64,000 bases of DNA from Brachypodium distachyon (GCF_000005505.3 NC_016133.3:23028555-23092554), one strand, 5' to 3'. Counted from the stretch's first letter, positions 11,924-24,380 are shown. A program made the numbers and translations. Notes: a model not told the origin generated them from the sequence alone.

Positions 11924-12211
11924 CTGGGCAAACCCCGGGCCGGGCGGGTTTCGGGCCGGGCTTCATAAAACCTGACGGTCAAACCTCAAACCCGAGCCCG
12001 GCCCGAAACCCAGAAAATAGGCCATTTAAGCATTAAAATAATTAATTTTGGAATAAAGAAATGTATTTTTATACCTATTTTTCCTAAAAAAAATACTCAA
12101 TTTAAGCCATTTCGGGCTGTTTTTGGGCTTCCGGGCCAGGCTTTGGGCGGAAAAGTGAAGCCCGGGCCCAGCCCGGTACCTCGGGCTTCGAGCCGGCCCA
12201 CCCATGCCCAG
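11924..12211. mobile_element. hAT-type MITE (288 bp)
   Basis: The ends are CTGGGCA and TGCCCAG, flanked by TTATACC on the left and GTATACC on the right, an imperfect direct repeat suited to a hAT-size target duplication. Both subterminal regions are rich in GGGCCGGGC and CGGGCTTCGGG words, with an AT-rich centre. It is too short to encode protein. Confidence 0.7.
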
Positions 12212-13609
12212 GTATACCTAGGATGATGTGGCGATGGGTCATAGGTCGAGAGCTTGAGCAGTAGTCGAAGCGCTAAGAGTGCGGTAATAAGAGTGCGGGA
12301 AGCTCTACAAGTTTAGTTTCGTAGGTATACAACCGCAGATATGTGTCCATCTTTCAACGTGGAACATGTTATCGATTACATAGGGACAATTTTGACGATT
12401 ATATTACAGCCATGATTACACATACCTTAGCAATCGCTAAAACCTTTACAACCACCTTGTTTCTCTTTTTCATGGTTCTTGTTATTCAAACATACCTGAG
12501 TATTCCATAAAACATCGAGAGCTTTTTAAATATAAGGAAAATATATCTAACATTTGAGGCCTGCAATATATAACTTTAACAAGTTAACAATAGTATATAC
12601 CAATATATAGCCCTTGCAGTGACATATATTTATCTTTGCCATCTGATCAGTCTTACGAAATTATGAAGGTTTTTTATTTATTTATTTATGAATTGACCAC
12701 GTGTATATACAGATTGTTTTTTCAGGCAATCACCGGGAAGGAGAGCATCCCCATCTGACTATATTACAAGGGAGGATAGATAATCTCGTCGATCATAAGC
12801 CGCCGGCTAACCTATGATCCGGGTGTTTTGAACTTGATATAGAAGAAAGTAAGTTCATCAACCACAGTCGAAATAACAAGTAACAGGTAGAGTTTCACTG
12901 CGGAAAACCTTGGCTTTTCGGCAGATCCAAATTCTCCATGGTACGAGGGGATGAATCGACGGCCATATGGAGCTGAGCAGTCCACGCAGAATACGTAGTG
13001 CCCAGGTGCATTGGAACAAATTTAAAGTTCATTGTATATGTCTGGCCAGCGGAAGCTGAATGCCGTAGGCACAACTGGTATACGTACGTCTCACCAACGT
13101 TTATCTAGTGACCAATCTCACAAGATAAGGTTCATCTAGTGAACCCCGGATTAATTAAATTAGTCATAATTATCAATGTTGTCCTATGCAAGCAGCCACG
13201 TATAATTTGTCCTAACTCAATATTTTCGGGTTATATGCACATGCATGTTGTCGTAATTGTATCATTCACATGAATCACATGGACCCACCTGGATATGTAG
13301 AATTATTTTTGCTTCGTTGTCGATCCGCTGCTCGAGCGCGTACCAAAATTAGGCGGCCCGGCTCTTCGATTGATCGAGATGGCTTCTGGACGCTTGAGCG
13401 GTCCATTTAATTTGTTCGTGTGCAAATTACGAGGACTTTAAAATAAGGAGCATGTAAACATGAACTTTCTTTTTTGCGTAACAAACATGAACATCATGAC
13501 CTAACACTCCAAGCGAGCGCATAGAAGCATGAATGCATGATATGAATCTTTGACTGGTTGGATTTAAATCCTCGTTCCTGAGGTGTTGAAAAAGCTTCAA
13601 TTCAGATGT
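12212..13609. other. No gene recognised
   Basis: AT-rich DNA without open frames above 60 codons on either strand. No tRNA, splice-like coding block or clear terminal repeat was found. Confidence 0.4.
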
Positions 13610-14060
13610 TTTTTTAGTGAAAACAGTAGGCCAAAAAGCCTACTGCAAATATGCTAAATAAATATGTACATAATACAAAAAGACAGAAAAAGCTATCCAA
13701 AGGCATCTATCCAGGCTCTGAAGTAGAATACAGTATTTCTTTCTCTTAGCTCTGAAAACCAAGTTGAACTCATCTTTTTGAATATCCTTGGGCATCTGTA
13801 AAGGCTGGGCTCGATCCCATTAATGATCAAATCATTTTGCACTTCCAAATGCTCCATGTTGCCGGAGTGATAATTTCCATATGGAGGTACACCAAGAGTT
13901 CCCTTTTGATATCCTCAATGCTAGAATGAAGAGGGATCATGTACGAGTACCGTTGTTGCAAGCACGAATATTTATCCATGACAATGTTAGTATACATATG
14001 GGCTATAGTACAAGTTACTCCCAAGTCCCAGATGGTCATATTTTGGCACCAAAATTGACA
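13610..14060 (-). mobile_element. LINE 3' end fragment, antisense
   Basis: On the minus strand, 14,039-13,827 reads the LINE C-terminal linker, including YSYMIPLHSSIEDIKREL and MEIITPATWSIWK. The conserved terminal block follows: ND-LI-NGIEPSLYRCPRIF, then NLVFRAKRKK after a frameshift near 13,760. It ends at a T run on the plus strand (13,610-13,616), that is, the poly(A) side. The element is 5'-truncated and frame-shifted. Confidence 0.7.
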
Positions 14061-14855
14061 TGGAATTGCAGTGGCGGAGCTTGGACCAAAACTTGGGAAA
14101 GGGCAAAACTAAAATATGCATGAATTCTACAATATAAGGAGGTTCTTTTGAAGCTTAAGCACCTAAATACCTTAGATTATTACTATTAATCTTATGTGGT
14201 TGTAAAAAAGCTTGGTCCCAATGAAGCTCGTGTAATTGTTTCTATCCCTTATCTACAAGTACTTCATATATTTTTTAAGCTGAAGTCATGATTTCCACAT
14301 ACATTATTTCTGCCAACACAACTGAGTCAGATAATACAATTTTCTGCATTGTTTCCCACAGAGAAACATTCGAGTCACTTTAGGTGTGTTTTTTTTTTAG
14401 TTGGGTTGGCATACTACTAAAATTAGATTGAATCCACTCCCCAAAATAAGAGTCATTTAATTATTCAGCACTAGTCCACCAATTTGTAAACCAGATATCT
14501 CTAAACTGTTTTGATCAAAGAAAGACGTTAAAAGGGTGGGCCTGACGCATACACCTGGCAATAGTAGGAGCCCGCTAGCCCGGTATGTGCAGTATGTGTA
14601 AAAAGGCTGGTGCTCTGAACATAGGTGGGCTTGGTCTTCCCCTAAAAGTGCTAGCTTGGCCCTTAGATTTAGATTGCTTTTCTCTCTAGTGTCTTTTATT
14701 TTACATACATTGCTGTTCAATGTGACCAGCATTCTCCAACACAATTGACACTGCTCACATGAATGTATGTTGGTTAATCTTACAAGATATCAATATGGAG
14801 ACAGATTGTATTAGAGAGTTCAATTTCTTACGTGGTATACAAGTCAGTATATGCA
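14061..14855. other. Downstream region of the hydrolase gene
   Basis: It contains the presumed 3' UTR of the minus-strand hydrolase gene (just below 14,856) and AT-rich DNA. A T9 run lies near 14,390. No further coding block was recognised. Confidence 0.35.
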
Positions 14856-14933
14856 TTATATTAGTGGCCGGGTAGAGTCCACCTTCCTCAGGCTCGATCC
14901 AGCAAACTTTTTGATCGCAACCTTCCAACATCC
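14856..14933 (-). CDS. Hydrolase exon 5 (C-terminus)
   Basis: The acceptor is GGTTCGCAG|GGATGT. It encodes 25 residues (GCWKVAIKKFAGSSLRKVDS and six more) and ends TAA at 14858-14856. The preceding exon ends in phase 0, so the join keeps frame. Confidence 0.75.
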   Translation of the reverse strand, partial: GCWKVAIKKFAGSSLRKVDSTRPLI

Positions 14934-17900
14934 CTGCGAACCAAGTAAAAAAGTTCCTTCAAAATTTCAAAAGAATGATGAATTAATCTTTCTTCGCCAG
15001 AGGGTTTCAAGAACATGCATTTGATTACCATAGTATGATGGACAACAGGTTTTTTGTTATTATTATATTTTCAAAAAATTGCAACGTGATTATATATAGT
15101 TATAGCAGTAATATATAGTAGTACCTTGCGATCATCCCGGTATTTGACTGAAGGATCACAGATGTAGTTCTTTATAAGTCTGCAAAGCTCTGCTGGCCTT
15201 TCACGGTTTATGGCATGGCCAGCGTTTTTTATGATGATTAGTTCTGACGTATCCCCCAAATGTCTGAATTTACACCAATATTAATTGTGTCGTAATGGAA
15301 GCTTGGATATGATGAGGTTAGTAACTAGTAGTTATAACAGACAAACCTTTTCAGACGTAGGCCAAGTTCTAATGGAAAGACCCTATCCTGTTCTCCAAAA
15401 ATTATCAAGGTTTGCTGCAAAATTAACATAGTTTGCAACAAACTAGCAGAGTGGCCTGCGCATCTGCGCAGGCAACGCTTTTGATGTTTCATAAATATTT
15501 TGAAAATAAATTATGCTTAATATACCATTCAAACATTACTCACCTAATAGCCAATCGGATATTTTTACTTGTAACATGCTTATTTTAAAAGAGAATATAT
15601 TAATAGTCAATCGTTGACTATTTTTTCAGTATGTTGTGGTTATTACAGAGGACATATGAATAGTTTAATAACACACTTGAGCAAGCGGGTTCGGTGCTTT
15701 GACAAAAGTTCACTTAGTAGTCATGAAACCTCCTAGTTTTGGATGTACAATTCAGAGTACTCAATCAATTGAGATTGCAAATGCGTAGTGGTCGGATCAT
15801 AATTAACTGCCTACAAATGGACTAAAAGAGGCTTACAATTTTTCTAACCTAGATTGTAGTTCTTATAATTGAAAACTTAAATCTTTTAGGATGTGTGTCA
15901 GTCTTCAAGAAGATGGTATCTTGACCATCAATTTTTGTGCAGACATGTTGCCTCATGTAAAAGTAATTATATAGTATAAAAGCATACTCATTATGAATCT
16001 AGTAATAGGAATTTGATATTTTGGATCTTTTTTTAGAGAAGAAAATGTGTGACCAGTATATTTCTAAAACAGACAGGTGGGTGGTAGTAAATGACATCTA
16101 CCTTTGATAATAGGGAATATTGTTTATTTTTAATAGCAATTAATGTCCCTTAATAACCAGTATGTCTGATTCAGCTAGTCCAAAATATAGAGTTAATGTT
16201 TTTAAAAGGAATCAAGTGCACCCTACATTGAGCAACCTCATTGGTTAAAACTCAATAATTGTGAACTGTCGACTATCCAAATTCGTTTGGGCTGAGTCCA
16301 CCCTTCATTTAAAATCAACTTGAAATCTTCCAATAATTCCAGAATAAATAGCTACAATTTCCAGCATCTGTTTGGAAGCTATGTAAGTACATGATTTTTT
16401 ATACTTCATTTCCCATATGCACGCATATTCATGCTACTTTGATAACCCCTACAGAAAATATACATGTTTTACCACTAATCACTTCGATATTACTACCCAA
16501 AACATCATTAGCTGGTACTGAGTTCTTCCCTCCCTCGATATGACTCTTTTTAAACATAAACTAAGATGCTTTCACACCAACATATGGAATATATACATTG
16601 AGCAATGACAGATGCACAATGAGAATCAACATAAAGTTCTTTTGTTCACATGAATCATTTTCCGTATGGAATCTTCTTTATTATTTCTGTGGACTCAGAA
16701 TGAACTCTACAACACACTCGTAGCACAAATTCAAGCCAAGGTGAACTATGTTACCTTCTCCATGTACTCCCTTCCCTTCAGAAAGAGATTGGGAACTGAA
16801 ATTAGAAAGAGTTTGCAGGTGATCAATTGAGTATACCATTTCCTTCTCCATGTACTCCCTTCGGCTGTTCGGCACCTCGTTGTCTTACGCTAGCTAGTTG
16901 TAGTCGTAGCTTCAGATAAGTTTCAGTAAAAGGAAATTGCAGTTTATCTGTTGTTCAGAGTAATTACAGTAAAGTGAGAGTTGTTAAAAGAGATGATATG
17001 TACGAAACAAACTGAATCCATGCAAAATGGATAAAGTCTGAGGTTATCAGTTGTTAGAACGAAAACATAGACAGCTAATAAGATTTGTAACTAAGACATG
17101 TGATTTTTTTTATTTGGCAGCCATCTCTTGCACCCACTCAATCCAACTTTTCCTGCACAAATATCTATATTGAAAAGCATAACATAATTCATCTATACTT
17201 CTTTAGTTTAGCTAAAGAGTAATATAAAAAGGGAGGAATGTAGAAATGAGAACAAGAACAAAAGCCATTACCTATCTGTACATGGATCTTTTCTAACTCC
17301 TAAATTTCATAGACCAAGTATATACGTAGGCTGCATGCAATCGTCTCTACTCAAAACACCAGAATCCATTCAGGACTGGTTCCCCTGTATTTCAAAATAG
17401 TAAGGGCAGGAAAACTATTGTAGATGTTATGCTTTGATAAGCTAGAGGGTAAGCTTTCTTCTAGATTAGTAAATATAAGAACAAAAAACTTCCTGCTACC
17501 TGTTTCAAGAATGTGAATTCCATAGCATCAGGGCTTAATTATATAATAGCTGAACAAAATTAAGGGTTCTTTCGATGTAGTATCTTGTGCATTTTCTGCA
17601 GCAAATGCATGCTAGGATACATACAGTGATACACTTACCAGGTCAAGGATCGATGCAGACGTTTAGGTTGAAGTGTTAAAACGACGGGTGCAATGCAATT
17701 AAACCTTCCGGATCCCACACTTGGATTCATCTGGAAAAAAAAATCATCTCAGTGCACAGTAGTTCTGAATTTCTGATGTTGAAACACATGATGTTCTCAT
17801 AAGGAATTACCTCACAAATAAACAAATCTCCCAATATATATTTAATACCATTTAATTTTATCAAGCTTACAGAAAAGCAGGAAAGAATTAACCAACCAAC

Positions 17901-20900
17901 TTAACCAAAATTTCCTTCAAAATCTGATCATGAGCTGCCCTTTTTGTTCCTATTTTGTGGGGCAGCGGTCTGGATGCCTGAGAAGAAGCAGAGGACAGCG
18001 GAGGCTCTTCGTTAGTTAGTCTCTGGCCGTGCCGCCATCGCCAGCAGCCGAGTCTGGCTCTCAGCTGGGTACTCCTTCCATAGGATCTTTTAAGCCTTGT
18101 GGGAAGGGTTTTCTAGGAATAGAGAAGATGAAGAAAACCTTGTTGATCCTGTAGTAGAAAACAAACTGTTTATGGTCGCAGTGGCTGCATGACGAGGTCG
18201 GCACCAAAAGTAGAGCTTGGTGAATGCTCACAAGGTGTCCTTGGCAGCGCGCCGGCGCCCATGCGTAGCACATCACATCAGGCGCATCAGAGAGGGAGCC
18301 TGGGAGGGCCTGGGCACGGATAGGGGACGGGCAGCGGCCAGGTGATGGCAGGCGGCCAAGGAGGAGAGCCTGCATGTGAGCGACATGGGAAATCAGAGAG
18401 GTCCGGGGAAATTTAGTTAGGGCAGAGGTGAGTAATTTCTTTCAACTTTAATGTTGGTAGGTTCTTTACCTGATCTGTCGGCTAAGATCGGTTGATCCAC
18501 TAAATGGATGGTCAGAAATTTTGCTTTTTTGTGGGATTTTCTAGCCTCTCTATCTTTTTTGTGGTTGCTCCGTCATGTACTTTTAATATATAATAGATAT
18601 GTTGTTAAATAGTAAATGAAACAGCAAATTGCAAAACCAGGAACAAGGTGAAAGGCATAAGGTTGTGTACTCTGAATAAGGAGAGATGGTTATGTAAACA
18701 GCGAATAATTACCTGGTTAATCTTAGGAAGGTCCGAAAGCTTCCTACTACTTATCAAGGCATATAACAACTCAGTCTTCTCTTTTACATTTTCGGTGCAC
18801 ATAACCTGCAAACACAAAAAGTGTGCAAAGCACATTTAGCAGAATTAACTATGTGACCCCTTCCTTTATGTAACACAAAAGAAACAGTAAATTTAGTCAA
18901 TTTCCCCATCAAGCAATCCTGTAAAAGCTAGAGGAGCATCCTTGAAATGTATAACTCATATGTATATCTTAAATCTAGCTGCATAAGATGACTGTAAAAT
19001 ATAGATTTTGAGCACTATCATAACTAACAGGAGTTAATACAATTATGACTACGTGGATATTTCCAACACTAGACAGTTTTATATATATATATATAAGACA
19101 CCAAGACATTCACTGGATCAAAAAGGAATAGCATTCTAGCATAGTCAAAATAATTAAGCGGGCAAGATCAAACCTGAAAGATAAATTGGATTTTTTATAT
19201 AAAAGCTTATCTATTTAATGCACCTCATTTAAAAAAAAAATATTGTGATGAGTGGAGCATTCCAACGTTGTGATGAGAGGAGTATTCCTCAAGGATGACA
19301 GTTACAAGAAACAATATGGAGCGTTTAGTTTGTAGCCTATGGTGGCCACATCTTAGGTATGCATTTGGTTCATTGCCACATTTGTGGCTTGCCACACTTT
19401 CTTAGCCATATGGTCCACGTGACATAGGGTCATTTTCTTGCCAAATCTTGCTATACCTGTGGTGGCTATTTTGTCCACCACACTTTTTGTGGCAGCCACA
19501 ATTTTCCTAAAATTAGTTACTTGTAGCAAGGCTTTCCTATAATACTTCTTCATTTTGCATGCATGTCCAAGTTTTTCATTTTGTTAAAACTTACTCCCTC
19601 CGATCCATAATAAGTGTCCTGGATTTAGTACAAGGGATTAGTATTCTTGTGTATTTCCATGGTTTTATCGCCCAGTATCAAACATGATTGGGGACATACA
19701 GGCAGAGAACACAATATTTGGTCTACAATGATGTTGGGCAGCACTATGATGCTTCTCTTTTGTTGCAAAAATTAGATTGCAAGTTTTCGTTGAGCCTATA
19801 TTTCTCTGTGTTACACAACAGTTTGTGATGGGATGACAGCTATATCCTTACCATGCGTTGGTATTTTTAGAAACAGGATGCTTGGTGATAATGGAATGTA
19901 CCAAAGGTATGAGAAAAAAACATAGCATCCGTGCTAAGATGATGAGGCTGGGGGTTGAACTCTTGCGGTTGTGTCTCTTGAAGCAACCATGAGATCTATA
20001 ACTCTGGAAGGGGGGTCGGGGGGGTGCGCCATGGGGGCATTAATTATTAATCGAGTCCTATAGTTAAAAAAGCAAAGCATAATATTGTCAGGTGCTTACA
20101 CCAACACTTACTGAATTTGTCTAACTTTCAAACATTGCAATTAATTCAGAATCACCACGCATTCAACAAATCCACCAATGCAGGTACACCAATGTGATTC
20201 TTTCTATGTATTTCGTTTTATAGAGCCACAGGTAGTGATGGATCAACTTACAAGTTCTAACACCTCAGCTACCCATCCAAACTAATCGTGATGAAGCAGG
20301 ATGGTATGAACTTTAGCGGACAACAGAACTACAGAAGGTGAGCCATGGATGAATTTACAAGTTTTAACACCTCAGCTACCCATCCAAGCTAATCTCAGTG
20401 AACGATCACAATCATCCATTCACCCAACATTGCAGAAAAACAAAATCAGCTAGTAATTTAGTTGGCAGGTCACTTAGTTACCTACCCTGATGTAGTCCCT
20501 GATGAAGCAGGACGGCATGAACTTTGGCGGCCGGCAGAAGGTTAGCGCCACCAACCTCCTCAGATCCTCCGGTCGCTGCGGCAGCAGCAGGCTGGCCGCT
20601 TCCGTGATATCTTCAACAGCGAACAGCCCTGCCGCTAAATCAGCCTTCTCAAGACACACACCTGCCGCGACGAGCACTAGCCGCTCCACCACGGCAGGGA
20701 ACGCATGTGCGAGGTGGTACGCCACGAAGCCGCCGTAGCTGACGCCGACGACGGCGTGCCTCTGCGGCGCGCCGGGGAGGGAAGCCATGGCGGCGGCGAC
20801 GGAGGCAGCCTGATAGACCGGGGATCGGTGGGAGGAAGGGGAGGCGGAGTCTCCGAAGAAGACGAGGTCGGGGACAAAGGGGGCCAGGCCGGCAGCGAGG

Positions 20901-21157
20901 AGCGGACGGAGGAAGGGAGCCCACTGCCAGGTGGCGTTGGCGCCGAAGCCGTGGAGGAGGAGGACGGGATGGAGGGCCGGGTCGGGGCTCGGGAGCAAGA
21001 AGTGAAGGACGGTCCCGTCGGGAAGCGGAACGGCGGCCTGGCGGAGGCCGGCAGCGCGGAACGAGCGGGCGTAGCAGCGGTCCCGCGCGAGCGTGGGGCT
21101 CAGCCGGTGCTTCCAGCGCCGCCGTCCGCCAGCCGGAGGCGGTGGTGGCGCGGGCAT
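14856..21157 (-). CDS. Alpha/beta-hydrolase fold protein, five exons, 349 aa
   Basis: Predicted serine hydrolase (lipase/esterase-like); substrate unknown. Exons on the minus strand are 21157-20486, 18805-18713, 15414-15347, 15263-15125 and 14933-14856. They join in frame to 1,050 nt including TAA. All introns are GT-AG. Fold motifs are HGFGAN at residues 69-74 (oxyanion region), nucleophile elbow GVSYGG with Ser140, Asp265 in FGEQDRVFP, and His294 in NAGHAIN, so the full triad is present. The N-terminus is Pro/Arg-rich with no obvious signal peptide or membrane helix. The start is the first ATG of a long GC-rich exon, the grass pattern. The C-terminal exon ends KKFAGSSLRKVDSTRPLI. I am confident of the fold and triad. 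The last small exon rests on splice signals, frame and a plausible Lys/Arg-rich tail. Intron 2 holds a Helitron, and intron 1 a partial copy of the exon 1 end. Confidence 0.88.
15125..15263 (-). CDS. Hydrolase exon 4 (catalytic His)
   Basis: The acceptor is AAATTCAG|ACATTT and the donor CGCAAG|GTACTA. It encodes HLGDTSELIIIKNAGHAINR and beyond, with catalytic His294, then ELCRLIKNYICDPSVKYRDD. Confidence 0.9.
15347..15414 (-). CDS. Hydrolase exon 3 (acid residue)
   Basis: The acceptor is ATTTTGCAG|CAAACC and the donor AAAAG|GTTTGT. It encodes QTLIIFGEQDRVFPLELG and carries the catalytic Asp265. It is 68 nt long and leaves two bases for the next exon. Confidence 0.9.
15443..18597 (-). mobile_element. 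Helitron (non-autonomous, 3.16 kb) in hydrolase intron 2
   Basis: On the minus strand the 5' end is A|TCTATTATATATTAAAAG at 18597. The 3' end has a perfect 9-bp hairpin (GCCTGCGCA-GA-TGCGCAGGC, 15473-15454), then CACTCTG and the terminal CTAG at 15443, followed by T. A 5' TC, a 3' hairpin plus CTAG, and insertion between A and T are the Helitron hallmarks. Removing it leaves an intron of 143 bp. No Rep/helicase frame is visible. A GC-rich patch at 17,940-18,420 could be captured sequence but has no recognised coding content. Confidence 0.8.
17940..18420 (-). other. GC-rich patch inside the Helitron, possible captured sequence
   Basis: Its GC content stands out against the AT-rich Helitron. 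A 104-codon minus-strand frame (18375-18061) is Pro/Ser/Leu-rich with no domain I recognise. Gene-fragment capture is common in grass Helitrons, but nothing here identifies a donor gene. Confidence 0.3.
18713..18805 (-). CDS. Hydrolase exon 2 (31 codons)
   Basis: The acceptor is TTTGCAG|GTTATG and the donor AACCAG|GTAATT. It encodes VMCTENVKEKTELLYALISS then RKLSDLPKINQ, the cap-to-core linker of this hydrolase family. Phase is 0 at both ends. Confidence 0.9.
19077..19096. repeat. (AT)n microsatellite
   Basis: A run of alternating AT in hydrolase intron 1. Confidence 0.8.
19588..19640. mobile_element. Single Stowaway-type MITE end
   Basis: CTCCCTCCGATCCATAATAA begins near 19,592, the standard grass Stowaway terminus. 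No matching inverted end follows within several hundred bases, so this is a truncated copy in intron 1. Confidence 0.5.
20250..20394 (-). repeat. Partial duplication of the hydrolase exon 1 end in intron 1
   Basis: The unit ACAAGTT.TAACACCTCAGC (then TACCCATCCAA) occurs at about 20,250 and 20,357. After the first copy, 20,290-20,320 reads GATGAAGCAGGATGGTATG-like sequence, matching the coding end of exon 1 at 20,499-20,530 (KFMPSCFI region). The part with the splice donor is missing from this copy. Confidence 0.65.
20486..21157 (-). CDS. Hydrolase exon 1 (residues 1-224)
   Basis: ATG at 21157. It carries the HGFGAN loop and the GVSYGG nucleophile elbow and ends CFIRDYIR. The donor is AGG|GTAGGT at 20486/20485. 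GC content is far above that of the later exons, as is common for first exons in grasses. Confidence 0.9.
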
Positions 21158-21712
21158 GCTGCTCGTCGCCGCTGGAGTGACAGGTCTATTCTAGTCTCGC
21201 CAACGCAGGGAACTGCACATTCCACCGCATTGGGAGAGTTGTTGCACCGAACACTCTGTCGACGTCATTTTTGCGGAGAACACCCACTCGACGTCTAATC
21301 CGTTGCACAAAGATCCTAATCCATGTTTGGGTTTGTTAACAAGCATTCTGACCGGTGGGGCCCACAAGTCAGGGCCACGCTGGCCGCTTCGGCTTGCCCC
21401 ATGTCGCTCGCCTTCTTCTCCCTCTGACGTCCTCTCCCCTCTGTTCTTTCTCTTCTCCAGCGCTGCCTTAACCAAGCACCGGCGAGTACGCTGAGCCTGC
21501 CTGCTGCCTCCCATGCTCCGAGCCGCGCACGCATTTTGTCCTAGAATATAAAAAACAAATAAAAGGGATAAATCATTTGACACGTGCACCGTTTATCGTG
21601 GCATTATGGAGCTATAACTCTTCCTGATATCATAGACACCTTAAAATTCCAAAATACTTAATCGTGAGATAAATGTTGTCACGGTTTTAAGTTCAATTAA
21701 CTAAATATATAG
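21158..21712 (-). promoter_or_regulatory. Upstream region of the hydrolase gene
   Basis: The 5' UTR and core promoter should lie here, ahead of ATG 21157. No clear TATA box is visible. A palindromic GTCGACGTC followed by ATTTTT lies near 21,259-21,272 and contains the TGACGTC core that plant bZIP factors bind. Whether it acts is inference. Open frames here are GC-rich shadows. Confidence 0.3.
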
Positions 21713-23161
21713 CTACACCACGCACTATGATAGCCGACGCGCGTGTCTGTCAGCATATCTGTCAGCATAGATGGGCTCTACTAGCAGCAGGTCTGTCAGC
21801 AAGTGCCTTTGCCGACAGACAAACTGTCAGCCACGTTTGTCAGGAAGCTGGCCGTCCTCTAAAATCAATGCCAACAGACTTTTGTTTTCCTGACAGACTG
21901 CGTGCCTTCTATACATCAATATGCCGACAGACAATTTGCCACGTTATATTGGAAAATTCCTGACAGACAATATGCCATCTTCTCCTGATAAATGCTGACA
22001 GACAACATGACATCGTTTTACAATCTATTCTGACAGACAGTGTGTCATCATTTTTTGACTTGCTGACAGACAGTATGCCAACCATCTCACAATAATTAAT
22101 TGAAAATTTTCCTATTTTCCGATGCAGAAAGTAGAAATACCACACTTAATTCACATCAACCATCCATCACAATATCCATCAACAGAACTACAACAACGTC
22201 CATGCATCAACAGAATTACAGCAACATTCAGGCATTGAGGAATCACCAAACTTTGACCATAAACAAAAATCGATATAAATCATTTAATAATATACACACA
22301 GATCATAATACAATGCCAAGTACTTGGATATATTCAGCATAGCACAATGGATACTAAATAGAAGAGATTGTATAACACAGACCGATCAAGCAAGTTCTGC
22401 CAATCTAATGCCTCGACATATTCGAAATCAGCATCTACAAACATTCCAGATCTTTTGAAGTATCAAGCCCAAAAGCAGCTCATTAGCCAGATGAAATCCT
22501 TTGTTACACCTGCTGCAAGTTTAAAATGTATGATAAGCACATGTTCAAAAACTAATACACTGAGAAAACACAATAGTAAATGAGTTATACCTGTTTGTAA
22601 GAACAGATAACAAAAGAGTTATCAACACATCTGCTAATGTATCAGTTTAATTGCACATAATCGAAACAATGGCTAGATTGCAGGACACCAAAGCAATGGT
22701 TAGCTTTTACTTTACTTCATTTTTCATCAGGTCATTAGTAAAATGCAGCTGCAACATGCATTTGTACTAAATACACACACCTTTGTCAAAATCCCAAGGG
22801 ATAGCTTTCAGATGAACCAAACTAGCATTTAAAATATGGTTAAGCCCCAGATTGAAGACCTTCAACTTTTTAAGATCTACAAAGCAGCAACATACAATAA
22901 AGAAAAACCTAAGCAAAGTGCATTAAGGAACCATGCTGACTTTAACAACGAAGGTACACATCTAGCCTAGGAGCCGGTACCTCGCTCAACGAAAGTCAGA
23001 GGCAGAAAACATCACTCTGGAGGGGGGGAAACACCTCTTTTGCCTCTTTAGCTACCAAATTGAATGAATACAACAGTTTCATATTTGATCATACATGGAT
23101 AACGTGCAAACACTTTGCTGAAATCATCAATAATATCAAGAACCAATATCTTACTATACTA

Positions 23162-23243
23162 CTCCCTCCGTTCCATAAAGATTGGCGTGGCTTTGAACTA
23201 GCTCTAGTTCAAATCCGTGCCAACCTTTATGAAACGGAGGGAG
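23162..23243. mobile_element. Stowaway MITE, 82 bp, complete
   Basis: The ends are CTCCCTCCGTTCCATAAA and TTTATGAAACGGAGGGAG with TA target duplications at both sides. The arms pair along nearly the whole length, giving a hairpin. It is nested in the CACTA-like element, hence younger. Confidence 0.92.
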
Positions 23244-23699
23244 TACTATATTGTTTCTCAAACAGGAGAGCAAGAACAGTAGCATACTAAAAGCTACGGT
23301 AGCAACCAGGAGAGTAAGAACAGTAGCATACAAAATACTAGTAAGATGATCTCTCTTATATGCTAAGTTTTACCCTCTTTGAAACAAATATATCTGCATG
23401 AAACGACTATACCATCAAACCTGCTTCAACGTGTTCTCTTTATGATGCTAATCCACGGTGCTAAAATTCCATGCCAAGTTGAGGCATCTTCCCCCTGTAA
23501 AATAAAAGGATGATTCTGATTATCTCATACAGAACAGAAATAGAGGGGCACATGTTCGGTACATAACAAAATCAGAATTCAGATGTTTCGATCTGTATTA
23601 GTTTGGTTCTAATTGATCTCCCCCTAGAATTCAGACATGCCATCCGGTATTTCATCAGGCCATGATGCGGTGCTGATGTTCCAAGAGAAAAGAGACAAA

Positions 23700-24380
23700 G
23701 GACAGAGGAAGGGGCGGAGGGGCTAGGCCAGCGGGGGTTGCAGCGGACGGTGCTACGACACTACTGCGATGCATTTGGGGCGGGCAAAAACGAGAAAGGG
23801 GCGGGGGCTCACCGCGGAACAGTTGGAGTGCTTGGTGCAGTCGGACGAGGGTGGCGACACAGGTCCAAGACGGCCAGCAAGGGTGCCGTGGCGGGGTCGA
23901 CTCGAGGCGCAGGATCTTCAGCCGAGGGCGCCGGGAAACTCTAGGTGGCTGCGCGGTGCTCCTGGAGGTGGCGCTCCGCCGGAGCAGGCCGGGAAGGAGT
24001 GCGCGAAGGGGTTAAGGCGCTCGAGGTTTCGCACAGGAGGTGTTGCGATTGGCGAGGGGCAAATTAGGGAGTTCCTGCGAGGGCTCTAGCAAACTCCGAG
24101 GTGCTCCTGTAGGCGGCGCTCCGCCGGAGCCCGGGAAGAAGGCCAGCACGGAGGGGTTGAGGCGGTCAGGATTTTGCCCAGGCAGAGCCACCGACTGCTC
24201 AGTTGAGAGGTCGTGCTTCAGGGAGCAGTGGCGAGGGTGGGGACGTGCCGGGGCGGACGGGTTGGGCGCTCGCCGGAGATCGATGGGATCTGGGAAAACT
24301 AGAGGCAAGAGCAGCGGCAGACTGGCGGCGTGTGATAGAGATGGGGAATGGCCACAAGGAGTTAGGGTTAGCCGGTCAGG
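23700..24380. other. GC-rich core of the CACTA-like element
   Basis: It contains two diverged copies of a unit with GGTGCTCCTG.AGG.GGCG and CTCCGCCGGAGC (about 23,955 and 24,100). Overlapping open frames on both strands (106-142 codons) are composition-driven. It may be captured genic sequence, but no protein is recognised. Confidence 0.4.
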
